A DNA stretch of 64,000 nt, from assembly GCA_964353175.1 (NCBI GenBank), contig CAYGUX010000002.1, positions 62,001 to 126,000 of the forward strand. The letters are read 5' to 3'. The notes beneath the pieces are model-generated. The model searched no databases. It was given only the letters and a program-made list of their open reading frames with translations, and was not told the DNA's origin. How positions within the stretch are numbered: the first letter of the stretch is position 1; the number at the start of each line of letters is the position of its first letter. Positions 17,472-26,116 of this stretch are shown piece after piece. The DNA comes from JAIYCX01 sp964353175 (GTDB lineage: Bacteria > Bdellovibrionota_C > UBA2361 > SZUA-149 > DAOLCO01). A program made the translations under genes and the position numbers.

Positions 17472-19055
17472 ATGTCGTTTTCATTAGCTGAGGAGCAATT
17501 GAAAGATAAGCTAGTTTACCGAAATTTACCTCCAGCAGTTCTATATGAACACGCCCTTATGAATGAGAAAGGTTCTGCAATTACATCTTTAGGAGCTTTA
17601 ACTGTAAGTTCTGGAGCTAAAACAGGTAGAAGTCCAAAAGATAAAAGAATTGTAGAGGAAGTTGAATCTAAAGATGATATCTGGTGGGGATCTGTTAACA
17701 TCCCATTGGAAGATAGAGTTTTCGAAATTAATCGTGAGCGAGCCTTAGATTATTTAAGTACAAGAGGGCAACTATTTGTCGTAGATGGATTTGCTGGTTG
17801 GGACTTAGAGCAAAGATTAAAAATTAGAATTGTTTGTGAGAGAGCATATCACGCATTGTTTATGCATAATATGTTGATTCGTCCAACTAAGGAAGAATTA
17901 GCAAACTTTGGAGAACCTGATTATACAATTTATAACGCAGGTAGATTCCCTGCGAATAAATTTACGGAACAGATGACTTCTAAAACAAGCATAGTGCTAA
18001 GTTTTAAGAAGAAAGAGATGATCATCTTGGGAACTGAATACGCAGGAGAAATGAAGAAAGGCGTATTTACTATAATGAATTACCTAATGCCTAAGAAGGG
18101 CATTCTTTCCATGCATTGTTCTGCCAATGAGGGAAGTAAGGGCGATGTAAGTTTATTCTTTGGCCTTTCTGGCACAGGTAAGACCACTCTTTCTGCGGAC
18201 ATTAATAGAGCTCTTATTGGAGATGATGAGCATTGTTGGACTGATAAAGGTGTCTTTAATATCGAAGGTGGGTGTTATGCAAAATGTATAGATCTATCTC
18301 CAGAGAAAGAACCTGAAATTTATAATGCAATTAGATTCGGATCAGTTCTAGAAAATGTTGTTTATTCTAAGGAAACAAGAGATGTCGAATTCGAAAATAA
18401 ATCTTTAACGGAAAATACTAGGGTAGCCTATCCTATTGAGTATATTCCTAATGCTAAGATCCCCTGTTTAGGAGGCAATCCTAAAAATATTATATTCCTA
18501 ACTTGTGATGCATTTGGAGTACTTCCACCAGTTAGTAAGCTTACTCCAGAACAAGCCATGTACCATTTTATTAGTGGGTATACTGCTAAGGTTGCAGGAA
18601 CAGAGCAAGGAGTAACAGAACCAAGCGCTACATTCTCAGCCTGTTTCGGAGCAGCATTTATGGTTTGGCATCCAAGCAAGTACGCTGAGCTTTTAGCTGA
18701 AAAGATAAAAGCAAATGATTCGCATGTATGGTTAGTAAATACTGGCTGGTCAGGTGGTGGATATGGGGAAGGAAGTAGAATGAAGCTTTCATATACAAGA
18801 GCAATAATTGATGCAATTCACTCAGGTGAACTTGAAAAGGCAGACTGCTCAGAAGAGCCTGTGTTTAAATTCCACGTACCTACGAGCTGTCCAGAAGTTC
18901 CTTCGGATATTTTAAATCCTGAGTTAGTATGGAAAGATAAGAATAAATTTGCTGAAACTAGAAAGAAATTAGCAAATTTATTTGAAAAGAATTTTGAAAC
19001 ATATAAGCCAGGATGTAGCGAAGCGATTATTAGTGCTGGGCCTAGAGTAGAGTAG
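17472..19055 (+). CDS. pckA: Phosphoenolpyruvate carboxykinase (ATP)
   Basis: This cytoplasmic gluconeogenic enzyme converts oxaloacetate plus ATP to PEP, CO2 and ADP. It is 527 aa, the normal size. Motifs: SGAKTGRSPKDKR (N-terminal substrate site), the kinase-1a P-loop FGLSGTGKTTLSAD, the kinase-2 aspartates in IGDDEHCW with GVFNIEGGCYAKCIDLS, and the C-terminal GWSGGGYGEGSR. These place it in the ATP-type rather than the GTP-type family. It appears monocistronic. It links to the TCA-cycle genes sdhCAB at 58-61 kb only through metabolism. Confidence 0.97.
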   Translation: MSFSLAEEQLKDKLVYRNLPPAVLYEHALMNEKGSAITSLGALTVSSGAKTGRSPKDKRIVEEVESKDDIWWGSVNIPLEDRVFEINRERALDYLSTRGQLFVVDGFAGWDLEQRLKIRIVCERAYHALFMHNMLIRPTKEELANFGEPDYTIYNAGRFPANKFTEQMTSKTSIVLSFKKKEMIILGTEYAGEMKKGVFTIMNYLMPKKGILSMHCSANEGSKGDVSLFFGLSGTGKTTLSADINRALIGDDEHCWTDKGVFNIEGGCYAKCIDLSPEKEPEIYNAIRFGSVLENVVYSKETRDVEFENKSLTENTRVAYPIEYIPNAKIPCLGGNPKNIIFLTCDAFGVLPPVSKLTPEQAMYHFISGYTAKVAGTEQGVTEPSATFSACFGAAFMVWHPSKYAELLAEKIKANDSHVWLVNTGWSGGGYGEGSRMKLSYTRAIIDAIHSGELEKADCSEEPVFKFHVPTSCPEVPSDILNPELVWKDKNKFAETRKKLANLFEKNFETYKPGCSEAIISAGPRVE

Positions 19056-19097
19056 CAGACCACTACTTACTTGAAGGGCTGCTCTCTACAAGCTGAT

Positions 19098-19322
19098 CTA
19101 TGCGGCTAGTTGAAGCTCACTTAGATCCAATGCTAAGCAATGTTCGATGAAGAGCCTTTCTTTCTCGGGGCTTTTTTTGTTTCTCAGCATGTTGAGAATT
19201 TCGTTTATTCGTAAGCAATAATCTCTATTAACTTTCTTACCACTTCCCTTCGCTAAGTGCATTGCCAGATTTCCTCCATAACCATAAGAAGAAAGTTTTT
19301 TGTTATTCGTTCTATTGCTCAT
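19098..19322 (-). CDS. Small conserved-looking protein, 74 aa, unknown function
   Basis: No family is recognised. The gene is supported by an excellent ribosome site (GGAGGA, 7 bases before ATG 19322) and a compact basic-then-acidic product. The N-terminal part is Gly/Ser/Lys rich (SSYGYGGNLAMHLAKGSGKK) and the C-terminal half is a predicted helix pair (INEILNMLRNKKSPEKERLF, then CLALDLSELQL). No signal peptide or membrane segment is present, so it should be cytoplasmic. It is convergent with pckA. Confidence 0.55.
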   Translation of the reverse strand: MSNRTNNKKLSSYGYGGNLAMHLAKGSGKKVNRDYCLRINEILNMLRNKKSPEKERLFIEHCLALDLSELQLAA

Positions 19323-19509
19323 AAAAATCCTCCAATCGTTTCTTTAATAGACGAATATCATGCCCAGTAATTCTCTTTTTTTAAAATAACATTTTTTTAA
19401 ACTGTATTTTCAGGGAGATACCTTAGAGGGCATATCAGTATAAAATGGAGGAGAAAGGTGCGCCTTTGGTTGCGGTTGTTGCACTAAGTGTATAGACTCA
19501 TACAATGGG

Positions 19510-19536
19510 AAAGATACTTTTTGTATCTTTATTTTT
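19510..19536 (+). terminator. Intrinsic-terminator-like hairpin upstream of the BON gene
   Basis: AAAGATAC and GTATCTTT form an exact 8-base stem with a five-T loop, followed by ATTTTTCC. No annotated gene ends just before it on the + strand, so it may end a short transcript (see the candidate small RNA in the findings) or act in the leader of the following gene. The rest of the 19323-19602 gap shows no gene. Confidence 0.45.
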
Positions 19537-19602
19537 CCTAATCATCCTAAGGTATCAAGGGAGACTTTTAGATTTAAGAGTCTATAGTAATGAAATTAAC
19601 TT

Positions 19603-20331
19603 ATGATTAAGCATGCATTTATAGTTATATTTGTAGTGTTTGTATCGGATCTTGGAATCGTAAATTGCCAAGAAACTTTGGGGGCAGGTAATTTAGTTCG
19701 GAAGTTTGCTAATGGAAGTGGTCGAAATGCAAAAATTGAAAAGCATTTGTTGTCAAAAGGCATAACTTTAACGGTAGTGGATTCTGTTGCTATTTTGCAA
19801 GGAGCAGTTGATTCAAAGGAAGACTATGAATTGGCTGAACAAGTTGCTAACGATTATGAAGACATTACTAAAGTAGAAAATAATCTCACTGTTAGGGACG
19901 GTACAGATCCAAATGCTGAGGACTATTCATACAATCGTATGTCGGAAATTGCTCAAGAAGCAGCAATTAAATTAAAGCTACTTGCTAATCAGAAAGTTTC
20001 TGGTGCGAGTGTAGATGCTGAAATAGTCGATAATGCTTTAGTCGTTTCTGGAGAGGTTGATGGCGAAACCGAAAAGGAACTACTTAAGAAAAAACTTAGC
20101 CAGGACACATCTATGCCTATCATAGATAATTTGGAGGTAGGTTCCGGAAAAAGTTTAAATGAGAGCTCTTCGGATATGCTGACCATACTCTTCTATTTGT
20201 TTTTGATAGTAATAATTTCCCTGTTAACTGTAGTCTATTTTGTACAAAGATATAGAGCGCGTTTTGACCAAACATTTTCAACTGCACTTAAGCGGGACAA
20301 ATTGAGTTTGCTTTTTAAACGTAATTTGTGA
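19603..20331 (+). CDS. Exported BON-domain protein with C-terminal membrane anchor
   Basis: This protein of 242 aa has an N-terminal signal-like helix (HAFIVIFVVFVSDLGIVNC) and two BON-type domains. The first (about 45-105) contains GITLTVVDSVAILQGAVDSKEDYELAEQVA, and the second (about 115-180) contains VDAEIVDNALVVSGEVDGETE. A membrane helix follows at about 193-217, then a basic cytoplasmic tail. BON domains bind phospholipid or help maintain envelope integrity (OsmY, Kbp), so an envelope role is likely. The Cys at the end of the signal might be lipidated, but the lipobox is weak. Confidence 0.72.
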   Translation: MIKHAFIVIFVVFVSDLGIVNCQETLGAGNLVRKFANGSGRNAKIEKHLLSKGITLTVVDSVAILQGAVDSKEDYELAEQVANDYEDITKVENNLTVRDGTDPNAEDYSYNRMSEIAQEAAIKLKLLANQKVSGASVDAEIVDNALVVSGEVDGETEKELLKKKLSQDTSMPIIDNLEVGSGKSLNESSSDMLTILFYLFLIVIISLLTVVYFVQRYRARFDQTFSTALKRDKLSLLFKRNL

Positions 20332-20387
20332 TGAACTCCATGGTACTTGATGTAGTTTGTAGATAGATAGAGGAGTGTGGGTGTAAT

Positions 20388-20627
20388 ATGGGAACGAAAT
20401 ATGGTTTTGTCTATTTATCATTGCTTTTAGTGAATCCCTCCTTTTGTTTTTCAATGACAGGGTATGAGCAATGTATTTTAGACTCTGTTGCTTCAAGCAG
20501 TTTAGGGGAGACGATATATGGACTGCAAAATAAATGTAGAAATTCCTATCCTGTAGATGGGCTGGGAGAGTCCATTGTTGTTGAACTTCCTATTGGAATT
20601 GGAGTTATGTTTTCTGAGATTCTTTAG
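20388..20627 (+). CDS. Small exported protein with paired cysteines, 79 aa
   Basis: A signal peptide (GFVYLSLLLVNPSFCFS) precedes a short mature region. It has the pattern YEQCIL...GLQNKCRNSYP, reminiscent of a widespread family of small exported proteins with 'CIL' and 'C...(F/Y)P' cysteines about 20 residues apart that may form a disulphide. Its function is unknown. A GAGGAG motif lies about 13 bases before the ATG, further than usual, so the start is uncertain. It is convergent with the TerB/J-like gene, 10 bases away. Confidence 0.5.
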   Translation: MGTKYGFVYLSLLLVNPSFCFSMTGYEQCILDSVASSSLGETIYGLQNKCRNSYPVDGLGESIVVELPIGIGVMFSEIL

Positions 20628-20637
20628 TCAAATTGAC

Positions 20638-21528
20638 TTAACTATTAAAGGCTTCCTTAATAGAATTCTCTATCTCTTCTTTCTTCGCAGCACCTTCTGA
20701 TTTTGCTTCCTGATCTTTAGACTGAATACTAAGCTTATTTTTTGTGACTTTAGTATTAGCTTTTATTTCGGTATATCTTTTAATTAGTTTATAAGCCTCA
20801 GAGGTTTTTCTTAGTGCATTTAGTGTTGCTATTAGGTAGTCAATCCCTTGCTTTGCGACCGTCTGTATGTCTGTACTTTTAATAATTTCTAACCATGCTT
20901 CTTCCGCTTCATCCGGAGTAGAAAAAGAATTCAATCCAAGTGTAGCTAGGGCTTGTTTAATCTTCTCTTCACTGAAGTCATCAGAGGAGAGATCACCGGA
21001 GTTCATGAAACCTTCTTCAAATGAATCTGTGGGTGCTTCGCCCACAATTTCTTCTGCTCCCGTGAAGCTTAGTAGCTCTTTTAAATGAGGATGTAGCATC
21101 GCATCTACACTATCACCTGAGATTTCAAGCCTACTTTTTTTAGAGCTTAGGACTTCATGTAGAATTTTTTTGCCTTTGTCGGGTGAGATTTTTAGGGATC
21201 TAGAGAGAGAGCTTAGAAAGGAGGCTTCGTCTTGTGATACAAATCTATCAGTGGAAATGATGGAAGCAACTAATTTGAATACCTTTAGTACTTCATCTTT
21301 AGCGTTTAGGCCTAGAGATTGAATTAGGGTCTTGGATTCTCTGAATAAATCGAAATCACCGAAGTCATTATCTAAAGCTATCCCAATCTCAGGTAGAAGT
21401 GATTCTTCACCTAGGTCATTGAGTACCTTTGCTACGTGATCTCTTTCTTCTGTGGATAGGGAACCATCGATTCCCATTGCACCAACGATAATTGTAGCGA
21501 TCGCTTTATTTGCTTGTAATGTTCGCAT
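20638..21528 (-). CDS. TerB-like protein with degenerate J-like C-terminal domain
   Basis: This 296-aa cytoplasmic protein resembles the layout of DjlA. The N-terminal ~135 residues are an all-helical TerB-like domain with the GIDGSLSTEERDHVAKVL start and a second half (DRFVSQDEASFLSSLSRSL). The C-terminal part (about 190-255) has the outline of a J domain (ALATLGLNSFSTPDEAEEAW ... YLIATLNALRKTSEAYKLI) but lacks the HPD tripeptide needed to stimulate DnaK. The end is a Lys/Glu-rich tail. The role is probably stress or membrane related by analogy with TerB proteins; the J assignment is inference. Confidence 0.62.
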   Translation of the reverse strand: MRTLQANKAIATIIVGAMGIDGSLSTEERDHVAKVLNDLGEESLLPEIGIALDNDFGDFDLFRESKTLIQSLGLNAKDEVLKVFKLVASIISTDRFVSQDEASFLSSLSRSLKISPDKGKKILHEVLSSKKSRLEISGDSVDAMLHPHLKELLSFTGAEEIVGEAPTDSFEEGFMNSGDLSSDDFSEEKIKQALATLGLNSFSTPDEAEEAWLEIIKSTDIQTVAKQGIDYLIATLNALRKTSEAYKLIKRYTEIKANTKVTKNKLSIQSKDQEAKSEGAAKKEEIENSIKEAFNS

Positions 21529-21768
21529 TATTAAGGCCCCTCATTCCATTTTATTTCGAAATTTTACTCAACCCACAATGTTATTAGTTTTTTTAAGCTC
21601 TTTGTAGCTTAGTTCTTTCGCTTAATTTAGGTGTGGATCCGGTGCTAGTTATTACAGGGGGTTAGGTCGACATTCTGCCCTTGTGGCGTGGGCATTTCCA
21701 TAAAACTGGTAATTAAATCGTTTTTCTATTATAACCACCCAAGATTTATTAATTTTACTGGTGTGTGA

Positions 21769-22038
21769 ATGGCAAAGGACGATAATTTAGAGCTAAACGG
21801 TGTGGTAAAGGATTGTTATCCTAATACTACTTTTCTTGTGAAGTTGGAAAATGGGCATGAACTTTTAGCTTATCTTGCTGGTAAATTAAGAAAACATTAT
21901 ATCAAGGTCTTAGCTGGAGATCATGTGAGATTACAGATTTCGCCGTATGATCTAACTAAGGGTCGAATAATTAGACGTTTCACTAAGCCACCTAGGCCAG
22001 AGGACTATGAAACGCCTGAGCCTGGATCAGCCGATTAG
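21769..22038 (+). CDS. infA: Translation initiation factor IF-1
   Basis: This single OB-fold protein binds the 30S A-site during initiation. It is 89 aa, longer than the usual 72 because of a C-terminal extension (PPRPEDYETPEPGSAD). Core signatures are LNGVVKDCYPNTTFLVKLENGHE, LAYLAGKLRKHYIKVLAGD and SPYDLTKGRIIRR. It stands alone, with no secY-rpmJ neighbours, and is convergent with exbD 7 bases away. The preceding 240 bases contain no gene. Confidence 0.95.
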   Translation: MAKDDNLELNGVVKDCYPNTTFLVKLENGHELLAYLAGKLRKHYIKVLAGDHVRLQISPYDLTKGRIIRRFTKPPRPEDYETPEPGSAD

Positions 22039-22045
22039 TTAGGGC

Positions 22046-22471
22046 TTATTTTACAACTTTTGTTCGTAACATTATTGATTTAACTTTGTGTTTCTTAGCC
22101 AAGTCTAAGATTTGAACAGTTAGATCTAATTTAGAATTTTCATCTCCAAGTATAATAAAGCTTTTTTCAGAGAGACTTTTATCTTCAGATAAGAGAGTTT
22201 CTAGTTCAGCAAGGTCCATCTGCTTCTTATCTAAGTATATTGTATTTTCTTTTGTAATGCTTAGAGTAATTTCATTCTCTTCGCCCTTACTGCTGTTCTC
22301 TCCTGATGCCTCATTGATTTTAGTTCCTGGTAGATTCACTTTTAATCCTCTATTCTCAGTCATTGAAAGTGAGACAAGAATAAATGTGGCCAATAGAAAA
22401 AACATAATATCGATCAAAGGTATTACCTCGATGCGAGCTTTTCTTCTTGTGTTGGTTTGAGTTAATTTCAT
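22046..22471 (-). CDS. exbD: ExbD/TolR biopolymer transport protein
   Basis: This 141-aa inner-membrane protein has an N-terminal cytoplasmic stub, one membrane helix (IDIMFFLLATFILVSL) with the conserved Asp (EVIPLIDIMFFLL), and a periplasmic domain ending in a strand-helix unit. It forms the proton channel with the ExbB/TolQ protein encoded 3 bases upstream. Together they energise either TonB-dependent uptake or a Tol-like system. No tonB, tolA or tolB is adjacent, so which system cannot be decided. Confidence 0.9.
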   Translation of the reverse strand: MKLTQTNTRRKARIEVIPLIDIMFFLLATFILVSLSMTENRGLKVNLPGTKINEASGENSSKGEENEITLSITKENTIYLDKKQMDLAELETLLSEDKSLSEKSFIILGDENSKLDLTVQILDLAKKHKVKSIMLRTKVVK

Positions 22472-22474
22472 TAA

Positions 22475-23062
22475 TTATAACAACTCTTCTATCTGTGAAC
22501 CAAGTCTTTCTAGATCGCTGCGATTTTTAACTTCTAGATTGGATAAAAAGTTAAAAGGAATTAGATTGATTATAGCAATTCCAAGTCCAAATGCTGTTGC
22601 TAGAAGTGCTTCTCCTATGCCCCCTGTTACTGCAAGTGGTGAACCTAAATCTGAAGTTCCTAAGGTTGCAAAAGACTGCATAAGTCCAGAAACTGTACCT
22701 AACAGGCCTAGTAGCGGTGCAATAGTTATTGCTGTATCTAAAATACCAATTCCTTTCGTTGTCTTTTTTAGAAGCACGTCCGCATTTTCCTTAAAGCTTA
22801 TATTGAATGATTTAAGATTGTTTAAGTTTGATTGAGCAACTACTTGGAGTAGGGGGTCTTTAGAGAAGGAGGCAAGAGAGATTGCTTCCTTCAAATTGTC
22901 AGCATTCAGTAGTGAGATAAATTTTTGCCTATGGCTACGGTTAGAAGCAGTCAAGTAAGCGATTAAGAAAATTGAACGCTCAAATAGAATCGTAATTGAT
23001 ACTAATGATACTGCGAGAAGTGGCCACATGATTGGGCCACCGTCTTTGATAAGTGAAAACAT
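22475..23062 (-). CDS. exbB: MotA/TolQ/ExbB proton-channel protein
   Basis: This 195-aa protein has three membrane helices: one near the N-terminus (GPIMWPLLAVSLVSITILFE) and two in the C-terminal half. The family signature GLLGTVSGLMQSFATLG and GGIGEALLATAFGLGIAI is intact, with the Thr residues that line the channel. It is coupled to exbD (3-base gap). The small size matches the ExbB rather than the TolQ subgroup. It powers an unknown periplasmic partner. Confidence 0.9.
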   Translation of the reverse strand: MFSLIKDGGPIMWPLLAVSLVSITILFERSIFLIAYLTASNRSHRQKFISLLNADNLKEAISLASFSKDPLLQVVAQSNLNNLKSFNISFKENADVLLKKTTKGIGILDTAITIAPLLGLLGTVSGLMQSFATLGTSDLGSPLAVTGGIGEALLATAFGLGIAIINLIPFNFLSNLEVKNRSDLERLGSQIEELL

Positions 23063-23130
23063 AGACTTTTAGATTAGATTATTTTGTAGCACTATAGCCT
23101 ATAACTACCACACTGAGCAAAGGTCATATA

Positions 23131-24864
23131 CTATAAAATATCCCAAGGAAACTTCTCTTGGTTTTTTATAAAGTCAGAAATTCTATTGATTTCTGTGTCT
23201 TCATTTCTAATTTCAATTCGTCTAGCTAATTGAGCAATTGTTCTTTTCGCATTTTCTGAGAGGATTTTACATATAGAGAGTAGTGCCTCTTTTTCAGTAT
23301 CGCTCGCAGTTGGATATATTGTTTCAACCCGTGAAAGTGTTGCAATCCCAGCTATAACTTCAATAGAGATGTCTGCTAGTCTTTTAATGTGCAGTTGTTC
23401 ATCTGCGAGTTTCTTTTTATACTTTTTAACTAAAAACTCAGTACATCTATTTAGAGTGCTAATTCCTCTTTCATATATGGCCCCAAATTCTTTAAGCTCA
23501 TTTAACTCAATCTCTAACTCAGATGTTCCAAGTCCTGTTTTTTGGCTGATTTGTGAGCCCACATAATTGGTTAGTAGCCCCATGCTCTTTATTGGATCAC
23601 TAAACATATCAGACTTAATATTTTTAAGACCACTGAGGTATTCACCAACTGGTTTTACTCCTGTTAGTCCGATATAGAGCCTGAGCACTTCATTTGTGCC
23701 TTCAAATATCATATTAATTCTTGAGTCTCGTAAGTAACGTTCATAGGGATATTCTTTCATATATCCATTACCGCCAGCGATTTGAAGAGCTTCATTTATG
23801 GTAAACCATAATGCTTCCGTAGCATAGACTTTAGAAATTGCCGCTTCAATTGAGTAGTCGGTATGCCCTGAGTCAATAAAGTGACCTACTTGTCTAACTA
23901 GGCTTTCGCTGGCAAAACATTTAGCCGTCATAAGTGCTATTTTTTCTTTGATTAGGGGGAATTCGATGATTGGAGTAGAGAATTGTTTCCTATTGGAAGC
24001 TTGTTCAACCGCAAGTTCTATCATTTTTTTCATTCCCCCAACACTACCTCCACCTAAACCAGTTCTGCCATTATTGAGAATGCCCATGGCAACTTTAAAT
24101 CCTTTGCCTTCTTCTCCTAGTAAATTATCTGCTGGGACTATGACGTTTTCAAAGGTAACTGTAGTGGTTGCCGATGAGCGAATTCCTAGTTTATTTTCCT
24201 TTGTCCCATTTGTAACACCGCCAAATTCTCGCTCTACTATGAAGGCAGATATTTTCCCATTGTCAGAGTCAGTCCTTGCAAACACTGTAAAAAATGACGC
24301 AAAGGCGCCATTGGTAATCCAGATTTTCTCACCATTTAGTGTCCACGTTCCATCATTGTTTTTAATAGCTTGAGTTCTAATAGAACTAGCATCACTACCT
24401 GCACCAGCTTCAGTTAGGCAAAATGAAGCGATTCTTTCACCGCTTGCAAGTTGAGGGAGGTATTTCTTTTTTTGTTCATCCGTTCCAAACAAGAGTAGGC
24501 CTTTCATTCCTATGGAGCTGTGTGCACCGATTGTTAGTGAAGTGGAAGCATCGTGAGCGGAAATTTCACTAAGTATTCTAGAGTAGGCGGCATTAGATAA
24601 ACCTATCCCACCATGCTCTTCTGGTATTATTAAACCAAAAAGACCAAGATCTCTAAGCTCCTGAATATAGGACTCTGGTTGTTCGCCCTTTTCATCGAAT
24701 TCTTTGAAGCTTTCTTCTTTGGTACTTAGAAATTGATTTAAGGTGTCTGCCACTGCTCTAATAGTTTCTTCTTGGGACTCATCGAATGATGGGAAGGGCA
24801 GCAATTGTTTGTAGTTCACCTGTCCCATGAATATAGATTGCGCGATGCTTTTTTTCTCGTCCAT
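23131..24864 (-). CDS. Acyl-CoA dehydrogenase
   Basis: This FAD-dependent enzyme makes the trans-2 double bond in fatty acyl-CoA. It is 577 aa, about 190 longer than short/medium-chain enzymes, with an extra C-terminal helical domain as in the very-long-chain (ACADVL/ACAD9-like) group. Motifs: CLTEAGAGSDASSIRTQA and WITNGAFASFF (FAD/substrate site), GGNGYMKEYPYERYLRDSRI with IFEGTNEVLRLYI, where the Glu of FEGTNE is the predicted catalytic base. It is probably soluble or membrane associated and used in beta-oxidation. No other fad genes are adjacent. Confidence 0.93.
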   Translation of the reverse strand: MDEKKSIAQSIFMGQVNYKQLLPFPSFDESQEETIRAVADTLNQFLSTKEESFKEFDEKGEQPESYIQELRDLGLFGLIIPEEHGGIGLSNAAYSRILSEISAHDASTSLTIGAHSSIGMKGLLLFGTDEQKKKYLPQLASGERIASFCLTEAGAGSDASSIRTQAIKNNDGTWTLNGEKIWITNGAFASFFTVFARTDSDNGKISAFIVEREFGGVTNGTKENKLGIRSSATTTVTFENVIVPADNLLGEEGKGFKVAMGILNNGRTGLGGGSVGGMKKMIELAVEQASNRKQFSTPIIEFPLIKEKIALMTAKCFASESLVRQVGHFIDSGHTDYSIEAAISKVYATEALWFTINEALQIAGGNGYMKEYPYERYLRDSRINMIFEGTNEVLRLYIGLTGVKPVGEYLSGLKNIKSDMFSDPIKSMGLLTNYVGSQISQKTGLGTSELEIELNELKEFGAIYERGISTLNRCTEFLVKKYKKKLADEQLHIKRLADISIEVIAGIATLSRVETIYPTASDTEKEALLSICKILSENAKRTIAQLARRIEIRNEDTEINRISDFIKNQEKFPWDIL

Positions 24865-25050
24865 TAGAGAGACTCCTAATTAAATAAAAAATACTTCTTA
24901 TACTTTAGAGTATCTTAAGTGAAATTTCGATACAAAAAACAGTGAGTTAGGCTATTTTAATTTATGGTTAGAGCACTCTTCTAAAAAATGAACCTAATTC
25001 CATAATAAGGGCATCATTATATTGTCTAAATGAATAGGTAAAACATCTGC

Positions 25051-26079
25051 ATGGAAAGCATGAATAAATCGATCACCTCACTTTCATCTCTTAACAGTGA
25101 GTTATTAGGGGCTGTTGATGTGGAAAACGTCAGTACTGTAGATCTACATTATGATCCAACGGCTGGTCTTGTGTTGGAGAAGGTGAAACTAAGTAACTTG
25201 CAGTCTAGAGTTGAAGATACTCAATCGGGATGGGCAAATTTGAGATTTACCCTCAATCCATCCGGCGGAGGGTGGTTATCTGCAAATAATAGTGCATTAG
25301 ATTTAACTCTTAGTGGGGAAGAGGCTCATGAGAAAGAAGAGTTAGAATCGACTAATACTATCTCGGTATCTGATGCTACTGATGAAGTGGATTTAAGAAC
25401 CTTGTTAAGTGAAGCGAACTCTTATTTTAAAGAGCAATTGAATTCTCTTAAAGGACAAGTTACAAATATTTCCCAATTTAACTATGAGGCTCTAAAAAAT
25501 ATCGATGAAAAGGATAAAGTTAGCATAGAGCAAATTTCTCAAATTAGTAAAAGACTAGATGATTCGGCCTGGGTCATCGGCTCGAAGTTAGATCGTGTTG
25601 ATGAGAGAATTGAGAATTTTACCACTAATTTTCCAATAGCTCACCTAGATGTTCAAGGCCCGATTATAGAGGCTTTGCAAGTTTTTGAAGATAAATGTTT
25701 AGGGTTAGGTGCCACTCAGTTAGATGCTATTTCAAAGATACAAACAGTAAGTGGATTGTCGTATATCGAAGAAGTTCAAGAAAGCCTTGATTATATCGTA
25801 AACAGCCAAAAGAAGGTTATTGATTCGATTTCAGAAATATTAAGTGGTTTAAAGGCAGTGACGCTAAGGGTTAGTGATTTACCTGGTTATGAAGCTTTTG
25901 ACCTTTTGGTTGATAAACAAGAAGATAAAATTGAATCAATAAGATTGGAGATGGTAGAATCTCGGATTGAAGATAGAGGAGAAGATCGTTCGCTTCGTAG
26001 AACAGTTACAGGACTTGGAGTAATCTGTTTGTTTACATTTATGGCGATTCTTTATAGTCTGACAGTTTCTTCTTTTTAA
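25051..26079 (+). CDS. Tail-anchored coiled-coil protein, unknown function
   Basis: No family is recognised. The protein has 342 aa: an N-terminal polar region, a long coiled-coil-rich middle (about 125-305, heptad-like runs such as VSIEQISQISKRLDDS), then a single membrane helix at the extreme C-terminus (VICLFTFMAILYSLTV, ~323-340). This topology leaves the bulk in the cytoplasm, anchored by its tail. It is the nearest upstream + strand gene to the PP2C-FHA-kinase cluster but is separated from it by a minus-strand gene. A second ATG at 25060 is an alternative start. Confidence 0.6.
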   Translation: MESMNKSITSLSSLNSELLGAVDVENVSTVDLHYDPTAGLVLEKVKLSNLQSRVEDTQSGWANLRFTLNPSGGGWLSANNSALDLTLSGEEAHEKEELESTNTISVSDATDEVDLRTLLSEANSYFKEQLNSLKGQVTNISQFNYEALKNIDEKDKVSIEQISQISKRLDDSAWVIGSKLDRVDERIENFTTNFPIAHLDVQGPIIEALQVFEDKCLGLGATQLDAISKIQTVSGLSYIEEVQESLDYIVNSQKKVIDSISEILSGLKAVTLRVSDLPGYEAFDLLVDKQEDKIESIRLEMVESRIEDRGEDRSLRRTVTGLGVICLFTFMAILYSLTVSSF

Positions 26080-26116
26080 GCTATAATAGATACTTCTTTC
26101 TACCGGCATAATTGTC

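Noticed and set aside
20626..20638. AGTCAA-A-TTGACT palindrome spanning two convergent stop codons
   Set aside because: It is only 6 bases per arm and AT-rich; it is as likely chance as a terminator.
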